From positions 1 to 21,004 of IMG/VR virus record IMGVR_UViG_3300010400_000057: a stretch of 21,004 nt of DNA; one strand, given 5' to 3'. Under the pieces are notes generated by a model. The model saw nothing but the letters and a program-made list of their open reading frames with translations. It was not told where the DNA came from and made no database searches. Below, piece by piece: positions 1 through 4,718 of the stretch. Source of the DNA: a virus. Position 1 is the first letter of the stretch; every line of letters starts with the position of its first letter. The position numbers were made by a program, and so were the translations under genes.

Positions 1-153
1 GTCCTCGAGCTCGTCGATCAGATCGCTCACCGCCTCCGCCTCGGTCTTGCCATGGCAGACGCGCTTGCCGAGGTCGTACTCACCCATGCACGCGCTCCAC
101 TCGTAGCCGTTGTGCCAGGTGTGGATGTCGTGACGTTTGTGCTGGAGGCTCAT
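1..153 (-). CDS. Small early phage protein, C-terminus cut by window edge
   Basis: An open frame reads from an ATG at 153 down to base 1 without a stop (51 codons visible). Its ATG overlaps the TGA of the upstream gene (bases 150-153, ATGA), the same coupling used by every other gene of this leftward operon. The visible protein begins MSLQHKRHDIHTWHNGYEW and contains a W-x-C/W-x-A-C-like aromatic/cysteine region followed by GKRVCHGKTEAEAVSDL, a pattern seen in small phage proteins that fold as a short beta sheet followed by a helix. I do not recognise a named family. It is the last visible member of the operon driven from the left promoter. The true end is outside the window. Confidence 0.7.
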   Translation of the reverse strand, partial: MSLQHKRHDIHTWHNGYEWSACMGEYDLGKRVCHGKTEAEAVSDLIDELED

Positions 154-380
154 GGCTTCTCCGGTAGCTCATCGATCGACCGCGCGATTCGCACATTGCG
201 GCGATACTGATCCGGCGACGTCCATCTCGGCTTGTGCTGGCCGCAGAACACCTTGATCGGGCTGTCCAGATCGACATCGGTTTCACCGGGCCGCCAGCCG
301 TAGACGCCTATCACGGCATCCCGGAAGCACTGCGAGCGGTGCTGACACTGTTTCGTGATCGGCTTCGTTTGCTTGCTCAT
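150..380 (-). CDS. Hypothetical early phage protein (76 aa)
   Basis: The ATG at 380 overlaps the TGA of the preceding gene by ATGA, and its own TGA overlaps the next ATG in the same way, so it is a coupled member of the leftward early operon. The protein is small, basic and has three cysteines (C13, C19 and C46, the last in FCGQHK), which could form a minimal metal-binding site, though the spacing matches no family I can name. No membrane segment or signal peptide is visible. Function unknown; its position suggests a role in early takeover or lysogeny-related accessory activity, which is inference only. Confidence 0.7.
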   Translation of the reverse strand: MSKQTKPITKQCQHRSQCFRDAVIGVYGWRPGETDVDLDSPIKVFCGQHKPRWTSPDQYRRNVRIARSIDELPEKP

Positions 381-646
381 TTCGCTACATCCTCATCCGT
401 CTGCGAGTCGGCGCAGATCGCCAAGAAATCCGCTTTTGCGGCCTCGCGAATCTGCTCACTGCACGTCGCAAACCCGATAGTGGTGATGCCCTTGAAACCG
501 GGCAGACTGTCCACGTACTCGTGGACGTCGCTGAAGGGGCCGCATGTGATGCCCGTGAATGCGCCAATGATCGCGGCCTGACGGCGAGTGAGTTTTCTCA
601 CGGTGTGGGAGCGCTGCGAGGCGGTTTCTTCTACGGAGCGGGTCAT
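377..646 (-). CDS. Hypothetical early phage protein, LTRxQAAIIGAFTG family (DUF7736-like)
   Basis: I start this 89-aa protein at the ATG at 646, which overlaps the upstream stop (ATGA), rather than at an in-frame ATG at 727 that would run through the upstream gene. The core contains KLTRRQAAIIGAFTGITCGP followed by FSDVHEYVD and ends with a helix rich in A, K and E. This 'LTR-QAAIIGAFTG...CGPFSDxHEY' arrangement recurs in small proteins of many tailed phages and corresponds, from memory, to DUF7736. No biochemical role is known to me. It sits in the middle of the left early operon, with overlaps on both sides. Confidence 0.78.
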   Translation of the reverse strand: MTRSVEETASQRSHTVRKLTRRQAAIIGAFTGITCGPFSDVHEYVDSLPGFKGITTIGFATCSEQIREAAKADFLAICADSQTDEDVAK

Positions 647-861
647 ACCTGACTCCCGAACGGAGCGGTGGCGCGGAACACTTCCCGGCCCATCGCTTCG
701 TATTCCTGCGGCCAGCGTTTCCAGCACTCCTCGCAGAAATCAATCTCGCCGGGGGCGAATGTTTCACCGAGCTTCGACTTGCAGCGCAAACGGAATAGCC
801 GGTCGCGCACATCCTCGAACGTAGTTGCGTCAGTGATTTCCTGTCCGGTCAGCCTGCTCAT
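643..861 (-). CDS. Hypothetical early phage protein with CxxC knuckle (72 aa)
   Basis: The start is placed at the ATG at 861 (MSRLTGQEITDATTFEDV), overlapping the TGA of the upstream gene; an ATG 12 bases further upstream lies inside that gene and is less likely. A single FCEECWKRW motif gives one CxxC knuckle, preceded by a lone RCKSK cysteine, so a small zinc site is possible. No membrane segment is seen. The protein is coupled to the gene after it by ATGA. I do not recognise the family; the conclusion that it is real rests on the unbroken chain of overlapping starts and stops. Confidence 0.72.
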   Translation of the reverse strand: MSRLTGQEITDATTFEDVRDRLFRLRCKSKLGETFAPGEIDFCEECWKRWPQEYEAMGREVFRATAPFGSQV

Positions 862-1295
862 GTAAGCCTCCACACCGGCACGCCGTGACGCGCGGCGATT
901 TCAGCCTTCGCTTCTCCGGCCGGCGCCGAATTCACGAATCGCGCGAACTCCATGCCAGGCGGCAGGTTGCGGCGGTGGGCTTCGCTGATGCGCGACTCCA
1001 TGGCGACTCGCTCAGGGTTACGCTCCCATTCGATGCGGGCGGCTTCGAGCTTCGCGGCTTCCGCGCCCTGAATCTCAGCCTTCACGATGCGCAGGGGCTT
1101 GCCAGTGTTCCGGCAAACGCAGGTGGAGCCGTAGTGCAGGATTTCGCCGGATTCGATCATCTGCACGATGTACGTGGACTTGAGCGGCGATTTGCCGCAG
1201 CAGTCGCATACCGTCACTTCGTCCGTGATACCGAGCACCTGAAACAACGCCGGGTTCGGGCGCGACGCGCTCTTGCTCTCTCCGGTGATGCTCAT
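858..1295 (-). CDS. Phage zinc-ribbon-like protein (145 aa)
   Basis: The start at 1295 (MSITGESKSA) overlaps the stop of the lipoprotein gene upstream by ATGA. Residues ~25-60 hold TVCDCCGKSPLK and, after a beta-like stretch, LHYGSTCVCRNTGK: two cysteine pairs in the layout of the 'C-x-x-C-G...YGS-x-C' zinc-ribbon proteins common in the early regions of proteobacterial phages. The remainder is a charged helix (IQGAEAAKLEAARIEWERNP) and an Ala/Glu-rich tail. The known relatives have no assigned biochemical function; nucleic-acid or protein binding through the ribbon is inference. Second gene of the left operon. Confidence 0.75.
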   Translation of the reverse strand: MSITGESKSASRPNPALFQVLGITDEVTVCDCCGKSPLKSTYIVQMIESGEILHYGSTCVCRNTGKPLRIVKAEIQGAEAAKLEAARIEWERNPERVAMESRISEAHRRNLPPGMEFARFVNSAPAGEAKAEIAARHGVPVWRLT

Positions 1296-1597
1296 CGCAG
1301 CGGCCTCCACTCCAGAGTGAGCCCGGCGCGGTTGTCACCGGCATCGTGGGAGGTATCGAGCAGCGACTCGTGCGAGAGCACGGCGCCCACGGTGAAATCG
1401 GCATGGCGGTATAGGGGAACGTCCACCTCGAGCCGGCCGACGTGGCCGCCGTGGTAGTTCTTCTCTCCGACCTTGCGGTCGAAGGTGTTGGTGACCGCCT
1501 GCGTGACGGACCCGCGGATGGCGGTGTCCTTCAGGGTCGCGCAGCCCGTCAGCGCGAGCAGCGTGACGGCCATCGAGATCATCCGTGCGTTGTCCAT
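1292..1597 (-). CDS. Small predicted lipoprotein, first gene of the left early operon
   Basis: The 101-aa product starts MDNARMISMAVTLLALTGC, a lipoprotein signal with a hydrophobic run and an LTGC lipobox (acylated cysteine at residue 19). It should be exported and lipidated, and with Ala at +2 sorted to the outer membrane. A strong GGAGGG ribosome site lies just before the ATG at 1597, and the left promoter is about 35 bases upstream. The mature part ends in beta-rich segments (DVPLYRHADFTVGAVL; AGLTLEWRP) that suggest a small barrel-like fold. Early phage lipoproteins such as T5 Llp and phi80-type Cor block receptors and prevent superinfection; a similar role here is inference from position and topology, with no sequence match claimed. 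Confidence 0.8.
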   Translation of the reverse strand: MDNARMISMAVTLLALTGCATLKDTAIRGSVTQAVTNTFDRKVGEKNYHGGHVGRLEVDVPLYRHADFTVGAVLSHESLLDTSHDAGDNRAGLTLEWRPLR

Positions 1598-1636
1598 CTG
1601 CCCTCCGTTCCCGCTCGGTGTTGAGCGTCGGAACGA

Positions 1637-1666
1637 ACTTTAAACCATGCTTAATACGCGTGTCAA
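1637..1666 (-). promoter_or_regulatory. Left early promoter (PL-like)
   Basis: Read on the minus strand, a perfect -35 TTGACA (1666-1661) is followed after 18 bases by TAAAGT (1642-1637), which matches TATAAT at four positions. Predicted transcription starts near 1630, leaving a leader of about 33 bases before the lipoprotein ATG. Operator OL2 overlaps the -35 and OL1 lies in the spacer, so bound repressor would block polymerase. Spacing and operator placement are identical to those of the rightward promoter at 2152-2181, which supports both calls. Confidence 0.82.
1640..1655 (-). promoter_or_regulatory. Operator OL1
   Basis: On the minus strand this reads ATTAAGCATGGTTTAA, an imperfect palindrome centred between bases 1647 and 1648 in the spacer of the left promoter. 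It matches the operator at 2164-2177 in the TTAAGCATG-TTTA core. Its centre is 22 bp from that of OL2, two helical turns, as expected for cooperative dimer binding. Confidence 0.78.
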
Positions 1667-1676
1667 GCATGCTTAA
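1663..1676 (-). promoter_or_regulatory. Operator OL2
   Basis: On the minus strand this reads TTAAGCATGCTTGA and contains the perfect 10-bp palindrome AAGCATGCTT (1665-1674), which also occurs intact at 2166-2175. It overlaps the -35 box of the left promoter. The site is presumably bound by the repressor encoded at 1854-2108 and by the Cro-like protein. Confidence 0.82.
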
Positions 1677-1853
1677 TGCAAGTCGCGATAATCTAGCGCG
1701 CCGATGCGATAAAAGCGCTTGATTGAGCAGTAGTGGGATTTAGGGGGCTAGGGCGCCTACGGACGGGCCAATAACATAATTACAGGCAGGGCGCGATGAA
1801 GCACATCAGGACCGTGCAAATGGGGAATCTGATCTGGGTCGAATTCCGGCGGA

Positions 1854-2108
1854 TCAGCGAGGGAGAATCGGCGGTCTCCGAAACTTGCCGGTTATGGCGG
1901 TCCTGGGATCGCGCGACTCGCCAAAGCATACCCAATAGGGATCGGCGCCGAAATAGGCGCAGAACTTCAGGAAGTTCTCGGGCTTTATGCCAGTGGTGGC
2001 ACCCGACTCCCATTGGGCAATCGCCGCGGCGCTGACGCCGACGATCTTGCCCATGGCCTCCATGCTGAGGCTTTGGGACTTCCGTAACATCTTGATTCGA
2101 TCGGCCAT
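1854..2108 (-). CDS. Phage HTH repressor, short CI-type
   Basis: This should be the lysogeny repressor. From the ATG at 2108 it is 84 aa: MADRIKMLRKSQSLSMEAM, then an HTH_3 (XRE/CI-type) core with recognition-helix region GVSAAAIAQWESG at about residues 26-38, and the usual C-terminal helices ending FGADPYWVCFG. An upstream in-frame ATG at 2171 lies inside operator OR1 and is unlikely. The gene is divergent from cro. Unlike lambda CI or LexA-type repressors it stops shortly after the HTH domain, with no Ala-Gly cleavage site and no S24 peptidase domain, so RecA-stimulated self-cleavage is not expected. It may be naturally short or truncated; I saw no peptidase coding in the next 170 bases. 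Confidence 0.88.
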   Translation of the reverse strand: MADRIKMLRKSQSLSMEAMGKIVGVSAAAIAQWESGATTGIKPENFLKFCAYFGADPYWVCFGESRDPRTAITGKFRRPPILPR

Positions 2109-2120
2109 CGTTTCCACGGC

Positions 2121-2134
2121 CGAAGCATATGGGG
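2121..2134. promoter_or_regulatory. Possible weak operator OR3
   Basis: CGAAGCATATGGGG keeps the AAGCAT half-site and is centred 21 bp from OR2, continuing the two-turn spacing of OR1 and OR2. It overlaps a minus-strand TATGCT (2129-2124) that could be the -10 of the repressor's own promoter, with only a weak -35 around 2153-2147. That layout resembles PRM/OR3 of lambda. The site is degenerate and the call is tentative. Confidence 0.4.
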
Positions 2135-2141
2135 CGCCTTC

Positions 2142-2155
2142 CTTCGCATGATTGA
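2142..2155 (+). promoter_or_regulatory. Operator OR2 (degenerate)
   Basis: CTTCGCATGATTGA matches the operator consensus in GCATG-TT-A. Its centre (2148.5) is 22 bp from OR1, exactly the OL1-OL2 spacing, and lies 3.5 bp upstream of the -35 start, exactly as OL2 does at the left promoter. The geometry, more than the sequence, supports it. Confidence 0.65.
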
Positions 2156-2181
2156 CGGCGTCGTTAAGCATGCTTTATGCT
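2152..2181 (+). promoter_or_regulatory. Right early promoter (PR-like)
   Basis: TTGACG (2152-2157), an 18-base spacer and TATGCT (2176-2181) form a promoter pointing into cro. Operator OR1 fills the spacer and OR2 overlaps the -35. The predicted transcription start, about seven bases after the -10, falls on or next to the cro ATG at 2188, so the cro message may be leaderless. Confidence 0.78.
2164..2177 (+). promoter_or_regulatory. Operator OR1
   Basis: TTAAGCATGCTTTA, containing the perfect palindrome AAGCATGCTT (2166-2175) shared with OL2. It sits between the -35 and -10 of the right promoter. Centre-to--35 distance (18.5 bp) is the same as for OL1 at the left promoter. Confidence 0.85.
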
Positions 2182-2187
2182 CTTGGG

Positions 2188-2406
2188 ATGCGGAAAGCCG
2201 ACGTCCTGAAGCATTACAAGACCGCCACAGCAGTTGCTGAAGCGCTCGATATCAGCGTAGCGGCGGTCTCGCAGTGGGGCGATCTCGTGCCGCCATTCTC
2301 TGCAAAGCGCCTCGCGCTGCTCAACGCAGCGCTGCCGTTCAATCCGGCGCTGTACCGAAATTCTTCCCAGAAGTGGCGTCGCATCGCGACAGCCCTTTCA
2401 GCTTAG
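2188..2406 (+). CDS. cro: Cro-like repressor
   Basis: The 72-aa protein starts MRKADVLKHYKTATAVAEAL and carries a Cro-type HTH (DISVAAVSQWGDLVPPFSAKR), the pattern of P22/lambdoid Cro proteins, in which the recognition helix is followed by SQWG and a V-P. It would bind the AAGCATGCTT operators and shut down early and repressor transcription, favouring lytic growth. I chose the ATG at 2188 because a longer frame from a TTG at 2152 would begin inside the -35 box of the right promoter. No proper Shine-Dalgarno precedes 2188, which fits a leaderless message. It is divergent from the HTH repressor gene. Confidence 0.87.
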   Translation: MRKADVLKHYKTATAVAEALDISVAAVSQWGDLVPPFSAKRLALLNAALPFNPALYRNSSQKWRRIATALSA

Positions 2407-2533
2407 TTTTTGTTGTATGCGCAACCTTGCAGTAGTCGGGAGCGTGCGCGCAAGACCAGTCAGCTTAGGTAAAAGAACCAAGTTGCATGAGGTTTAACGG
2501 AATTCGTCGCATTGGACAGAACGTAGAGACATT

Positions 2534-3460
2534 TTGAGTTTTGTGGCCGCGTCCGACAGACGCGCGGCCGGGGGTAGTGATGAACAAGATTTTCGGCCCG
2601 CGCTGATGGCTGGGTACACCCCGGTATTTGATACCGTCTTCAACGGGACACTCTGCGGAAAATGGCCCGTGCTCCCGGTGTGGCTGACATTACTACCGCT
2701 TGCTGACTGGCAAGGCCATATCGACATGACGCCGGAAGCGATCGCCGCGCGCACCGGCTGGCCGCTCGAGCTGCTCAAGCAGGGCATCGCCGAGCTCCTG
2801 AAGCCTGATCCACATAGCCGCACGAAAGCCGAGGACGGTTGCCGACTTGTGCCACTCGATCCGGAGCGCAACTGGGGATGGCGCGTCGTCAACATTCAGG
2901 TGTACCGCAACAAGGCCAGTGGCAGGAATCAGGTGGAGGATGGCCGGAACGCAGCCAAGGTACGCCGCTATAAGAAGAGACACCCGAGGACACCACCGGA
3001 CACCGGTGGACACCATGGGACACCGCCGGACACTAACTCATACTCATACTCATACACAGACTCAAACAAGAAGAAGACTAAGAACTCTAGGGCTGCTGCG
3101 CAGCCCGAGCCGGGCGAGTTCGTCGAGCTCCGCCGCGATTACCCGAAACGTGCCGGTAGTCAGCGCTGGCACGACGCACTCGGCGCCTACAAAGCGAGAG
3201 TGGGCGAGGGGGCCGACCCGCAGGCCATCCTCGCAGGCGTTCGTCGCTACGCCGCATTCATCCGCGCTCTAGGCAAAGAGCGGACCGAGCACGTCCAGCA
3301 AGCGGCGACCTTTCTCGGCAAGAACCGCGGCTTCGAATTGCCGTGGACCCCACCAGCAAAACCGGAGACCGCCGGCGATCGCCTGATGCGAACGCTGAAC
3401 GGCGATGACTCCAAGGTGATCGAGCATGAGCCAGAATTCCCAGCCCTCAAAGGCCACTGA
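2534..3460 (+). CDS. Phage replication initiator, lambda O-like
   Basis: This 308-aa protein should initiate phage DNA replication. The N-terminal part (from about residue 25, MAGYTPVFDTVFNGTLCGKW) has the conserved start of phage replication proteins with a winged-helix domain: PVWLTLLPLADWQGHIDMTP, then an A-A-R-T-G-W-P helix. A low-complexity linker (about residues 148-180, P/T/D/G/H then S/Y/T and lysines) separates it from a C-terminal domain (FVELRRDYPKRAGSQRWHDA) typical of partner-binding modules. The linker DNA holds 10-bp repeats that may be the origin. The start is uncertain: TTG at 2534 has only a weak ribosome site, and the ATG at 2606 (residue 25) is the family-like start but also lacks one. 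The following gene overlaps its end. Confidence 0.8.
   Translation: MSFVAASDRRAAGGSDEQDFRPALMAGYTPVFDTVFNGTLCGKWPVLPVWLTLLPLADWQGHIDMTPEAIAARTGWPLELLKQGIAELLKPDPHSRTKAEDGCRLVPLDPERNWGWRVVNIQVYRNKASGRNQVEDGRNAAKVRRYKKRHPRTPPDTGGHHGTPPDTNSYSYSYTDSNKKKTKNSRAAAQPEPGEFVELRRDYPKRAGSQRWHDALGAYKARVGEGADPQAILAGVRRYAAFIRALGKERTEHVQQAATFLGKNRGFELPWTPPAKPETAGDRLMRTLNGDDSKVIEHEPEFPALKGH
2978..3037 (+). repeat. Six 10-bp iterons (GGACACCNNN), probable replication origin
   Basis: GACAC occurs at 2979, 2989, 2999, 3009, 3019 and 3029, exactly every 10 bp. The middle four units are GGACACC plus three variable bases; the first begins A and the last has T for the final C. Ten is not a multiple of three, so the repeat crosses all reading phases and cannot be a protein repeat. 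It lies inside the initiator gene between its two domains, as the lambda origin lies in gene O. Confidence 0.72.
3034..3090 (+). other. A+T-rich stretch beside the iterons, possible unwinding element
   Basis: Directly after the last iteron come three tandem ACTCAT units (about 3035-3052) and then a purine-rich strand (CAAACAAGAAGAAGACTAAG). I count 22 G or C in the 60 bases 3031-3090, well below the surrounding sequence. Iterons followed by an easily melted stretch is the organisation of lambda-type origins. It also encodes a Ser/Tyr and Lys/Asn linker. Confidence 0.55.
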
Positions 3461-4019
3461 GGTATGGCGGCGCTTCGCCGGCATGTTCGGCCGGGAAGCG
3501 GTAGCGCGAAAGTACGGGGAGGAAATCCCGGACGAGTGGCACGCCATGCTCGGGAAGCTCACTGAGTTTCAGGTGGGGCGCGGCGTTCGCATGCTCGCCT
3601 ACAGCGGCAAGCAGCATGTGCCGTCATTGCCGGAGTTCGTGAAGCTCTGCCGCGATGCTGAGCACGATCGGGAGTTTCAGTCAAAGCCTGCACTGCCGGC
3701 GCCAGATGGTGGATTCGATCAATGGGCGATTGCCGGCAATCGCCAGCTCATGCGCTACATCACCACGAAGCTGGCCGAAAAATCTAAATTTCTGGGTGAG
3801 CCGGCCACTCGCGAAGCGATGCAGGACCCTGAGCGCGATCATCTAGCAAATGCGGATGCCCATCCGGATTTCGTTCGCCGCGTACAGCTTCTTGTCGCAT
3901 ACAAAAATCGCTGGGTGTCTCTCGTGCGGGAGCTCGATGTCGGCGAAGGCGTCGATCCGAAGGAGCAAGAGGCGCTATGGGGCAATTGCATGCGCGAAGC
4001 CGAGGCGCAGTTCGCATGA
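3426..4019 (+). CDS. Replication protein, lambda P-like partner (putative helicase loader)
   Basis: The 197-aa protein (MSQNSQPSKATEVWRRFAGM) overlaps the 3' end of the initiator gene by 35 bases and has an AAGGTGA ribosome site. The N-terminal 80 residues (a W-RRF..FG helix, GEEIPDEWHAMLGKLTEFQV, GKQHVPSLPEFVKLCRD) match the organisation of phage replication P-type proteins that load the host DnaB helicase at an O-bound origin. No AAA+ Walker motifs are present, so it is not a DnaC-type ATPase. The C-terminal half is helical and charged. Assignment rests on the N-terminal motif and the O-P gene order; the helicase-loader role is inference. Confidence 0.7.
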   Translation: MSQNSQPSKATEVWRRFAGMFGREAVARKYGEEIPDEWHAMLGKLTEFQVGRGVRMLAYSGKQHVPSLPEFVKLCRDAEHDREFQSKPALPAPDGGFDQWAIAGNRQLMRYITTKLAEKSKFLGEPATREAMQDPERDHLANADAHPDFVRRVQLLVAYKNRWVSLVRELDVGEGVDPKEQEALWGNCMREAEAQFA

Positions 4020-4228
4020 GCCGCGTGTTCTTCGACGGCGAAACCGAGCTCGCGAAGCGCTGCGGCATCACGAACCTGTGGGATGGCGATACCACCGCAG
4101 CCTCGCGACGCGAGCGCATTCGCCTGAAGGTCCTCGAGCTTGATCCGGCCATCGCGTGGCGCGGTCCGAACGGCAAGCCGGAAACCTACGCCGTGGCGTA
4201 CACCAGAATCTTTGGTGATCCACCGTGA
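4016..4228 (+). CDS. Hypothetical phage protein (70 aa)
   Basis: The ATG at 4016 overlaps the previous stop (ATGA) and the TGA overlaps the next GTG (GTGA). The product, MSRVFFDGETELAKRCGITN..., is a small mixed-charge protein with a basic helix (ASRRERIRLKVLEL) and ends in a YAVAYTRIFGDPP segment. It has no recognisable domain, signal or membrane segment. Its place between a helicase-loader-like gene and a nuclease-like gene suggests a DNA-metabolism accessory, which is inference. Confidence 0.72.
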   Translation: MSRVFFDGETELAKRCGITNLWDGDTTAASRRERIRLKVLELDPAIAWRGPNGKPETYAVAYTRIFGDPP

Positions 4229-4479
4229 GACGGAGATTTCGTGCCGACGAAACTCAGCGAGACATTGTGGCTGCTCTTCGCGCGGCTGGCGTGCTTACGC
4301 AGTCAATCGGGTACCCGTGTGATCTGCTGTGTCGACGAGGAGAGCGGTACTACCTTCTCGATTGTGACGGGATCACCCAATACCGACGCCGCGATGCGAA
4401 GCAGCTTGAGAACTTTGCGACGTGGGGCGTCCTCGTCGTACCGAATCCGCAAGCGGCACTGAAGGCGGTCGGGCTGTGA
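4225..4479 (+). CDS. VRR-NUC-like protein, probably lacking a catalytic lysine
   Basis: The 84-aa protein, started at GTG 4225 (GTGA overlap), follows the layout of the small VRR-NUC/Holliday-resolvase-like phage nucleases: an N-terminal D-E-x-Q helix (ADETQRDIVAALRAAG), a P-x-D-L strand (GYPCDLL, D33), a hydrophobic catalytic strand (YYLLDCDG, D46) and a C-terminal V-V-P segment before an A-L-x-A-V-G helix. In the active family the strand reads LLExK; here it is LLDCD, so the lysine position is aspartate. The protein may be inactive, bind branched DNA without cutting, or use another residue. It lies where lambdoid phages often carry a resolvase. Confidence 0.62.
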   Translation: MRRRFRADETQRDIVAALRAAGVLTQSIGYPCDLLCRRGERYYLLDCDGITQYRRRDAKQLENFATWGVLVVPNPQAALKAVGL

Positions 4480-4697
4480 AGCGCGCGTTCTTCCGCAAGC
4501 TCACTCCTGAGGGCTGGGACTTGATCCGTGCGCAGGCAGAGATTCAACTGCATGCGATGAGCGTGAAGGAGATCGCTGCCGCCACCGGCCTTAGCACCAC
4601 TGGCGTCTGGCTGATTCTCGACAAAATGCGCGATGACCTTCGTGCAGGGCACGCGGTTTCACGTGAAACTATAAAATTTTCAGTTCGCGCCGGGTAA
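4476..4697 (+). CDS. Small HTH DNA-binding protein
   Basis: GTG 4476 overlaps the upstream stop (GTGA) and gives 73 aa; a longer ATG at 4422 would run inside the upstream gene. Residues ~28-55 (MSVKEIAAATGLSTTGVWLI) are a clear helix-turn-helix, followed by a helix (LDKMRDDLRAGHAVSRE). It is the last early gene before the tail module, the position where many phages encode a late-gene activator or antiterminator (Q, RinA). That role is inference. Its 3' end carries a parS-like palindrome at 4655-4670. Confidence 0.75.
   Translation: MKRAFFRKLTPEGWDLIRAQAEIQLHAMSVKEIAAATGLSTTGVWLILDKMRDDLRAGHAVSRETIKFSVRAG
4655..4670. promoter_or_regulatory. parS-like palindrome (GTTTCACGTGAAAC)
   Basis: GGTTTCACGTGAAACT contains the perfect 14-bp palindrome GTTTCACGTGAAAC (4656-4669). 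The bacterial chromosomal ParB site parS has the consensus TGTTTCACGTGAAACA, so 14 of 16 positions match and all of the inner 14 do. It lies within the last codons of the HTH gene, just upstream of an A+T-rich TATAAA and the first late gene. It could instead be an operator for a late-gene regulator. Confidence 0.6.
4670..4675 (+). promoter_or_regulatory. Possible late-promoter -10 (TATAAA)
   Basis: TATAAA followed by ATTTT stands out in this G+C-rich sequence and lies 43 bases before the first late gene at 4719. No recognisable -35 is present 16-18 bases upstream; the palindrome at 4656-4669 occupies the spacer region. An activator-dependent promoter is possible; low confidence. Confidence 0.3.
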
Positions 4698-4718
4698 CTA
4701 ATCCGCGACACTCGGGGG

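Noticed and set aside
1708-1722. AAGCGCTT palindrome near 1715 as an operator or terminator
   Set aside because: Only 8 bp, does not match the operator consensus, and lacks a stem-loop with a T-run of useful length.
1796-2035. 79-codon plus-strand frame between the left operators and cro
   Set aside because: Mostly antisense to the HTH repressor, Arg/Trp-rich, no ribosome site.
2407-2450. T-run after cro (TTTTTG) as an intrinsic terminator
   Set aside because: No stable G+C-rich stem precedes the T-run; the GTTG/CAAC pairing after it is only four bases.
3031-3056. Iteron-adjacent ACTCAT repeats as a CRISPR-like or microsatellite feature
   Set aside because: Only three 6-bp units, in frame as Ser-Tyr codons; better explained as part of the A+T-rich origin stretch and protein linker.
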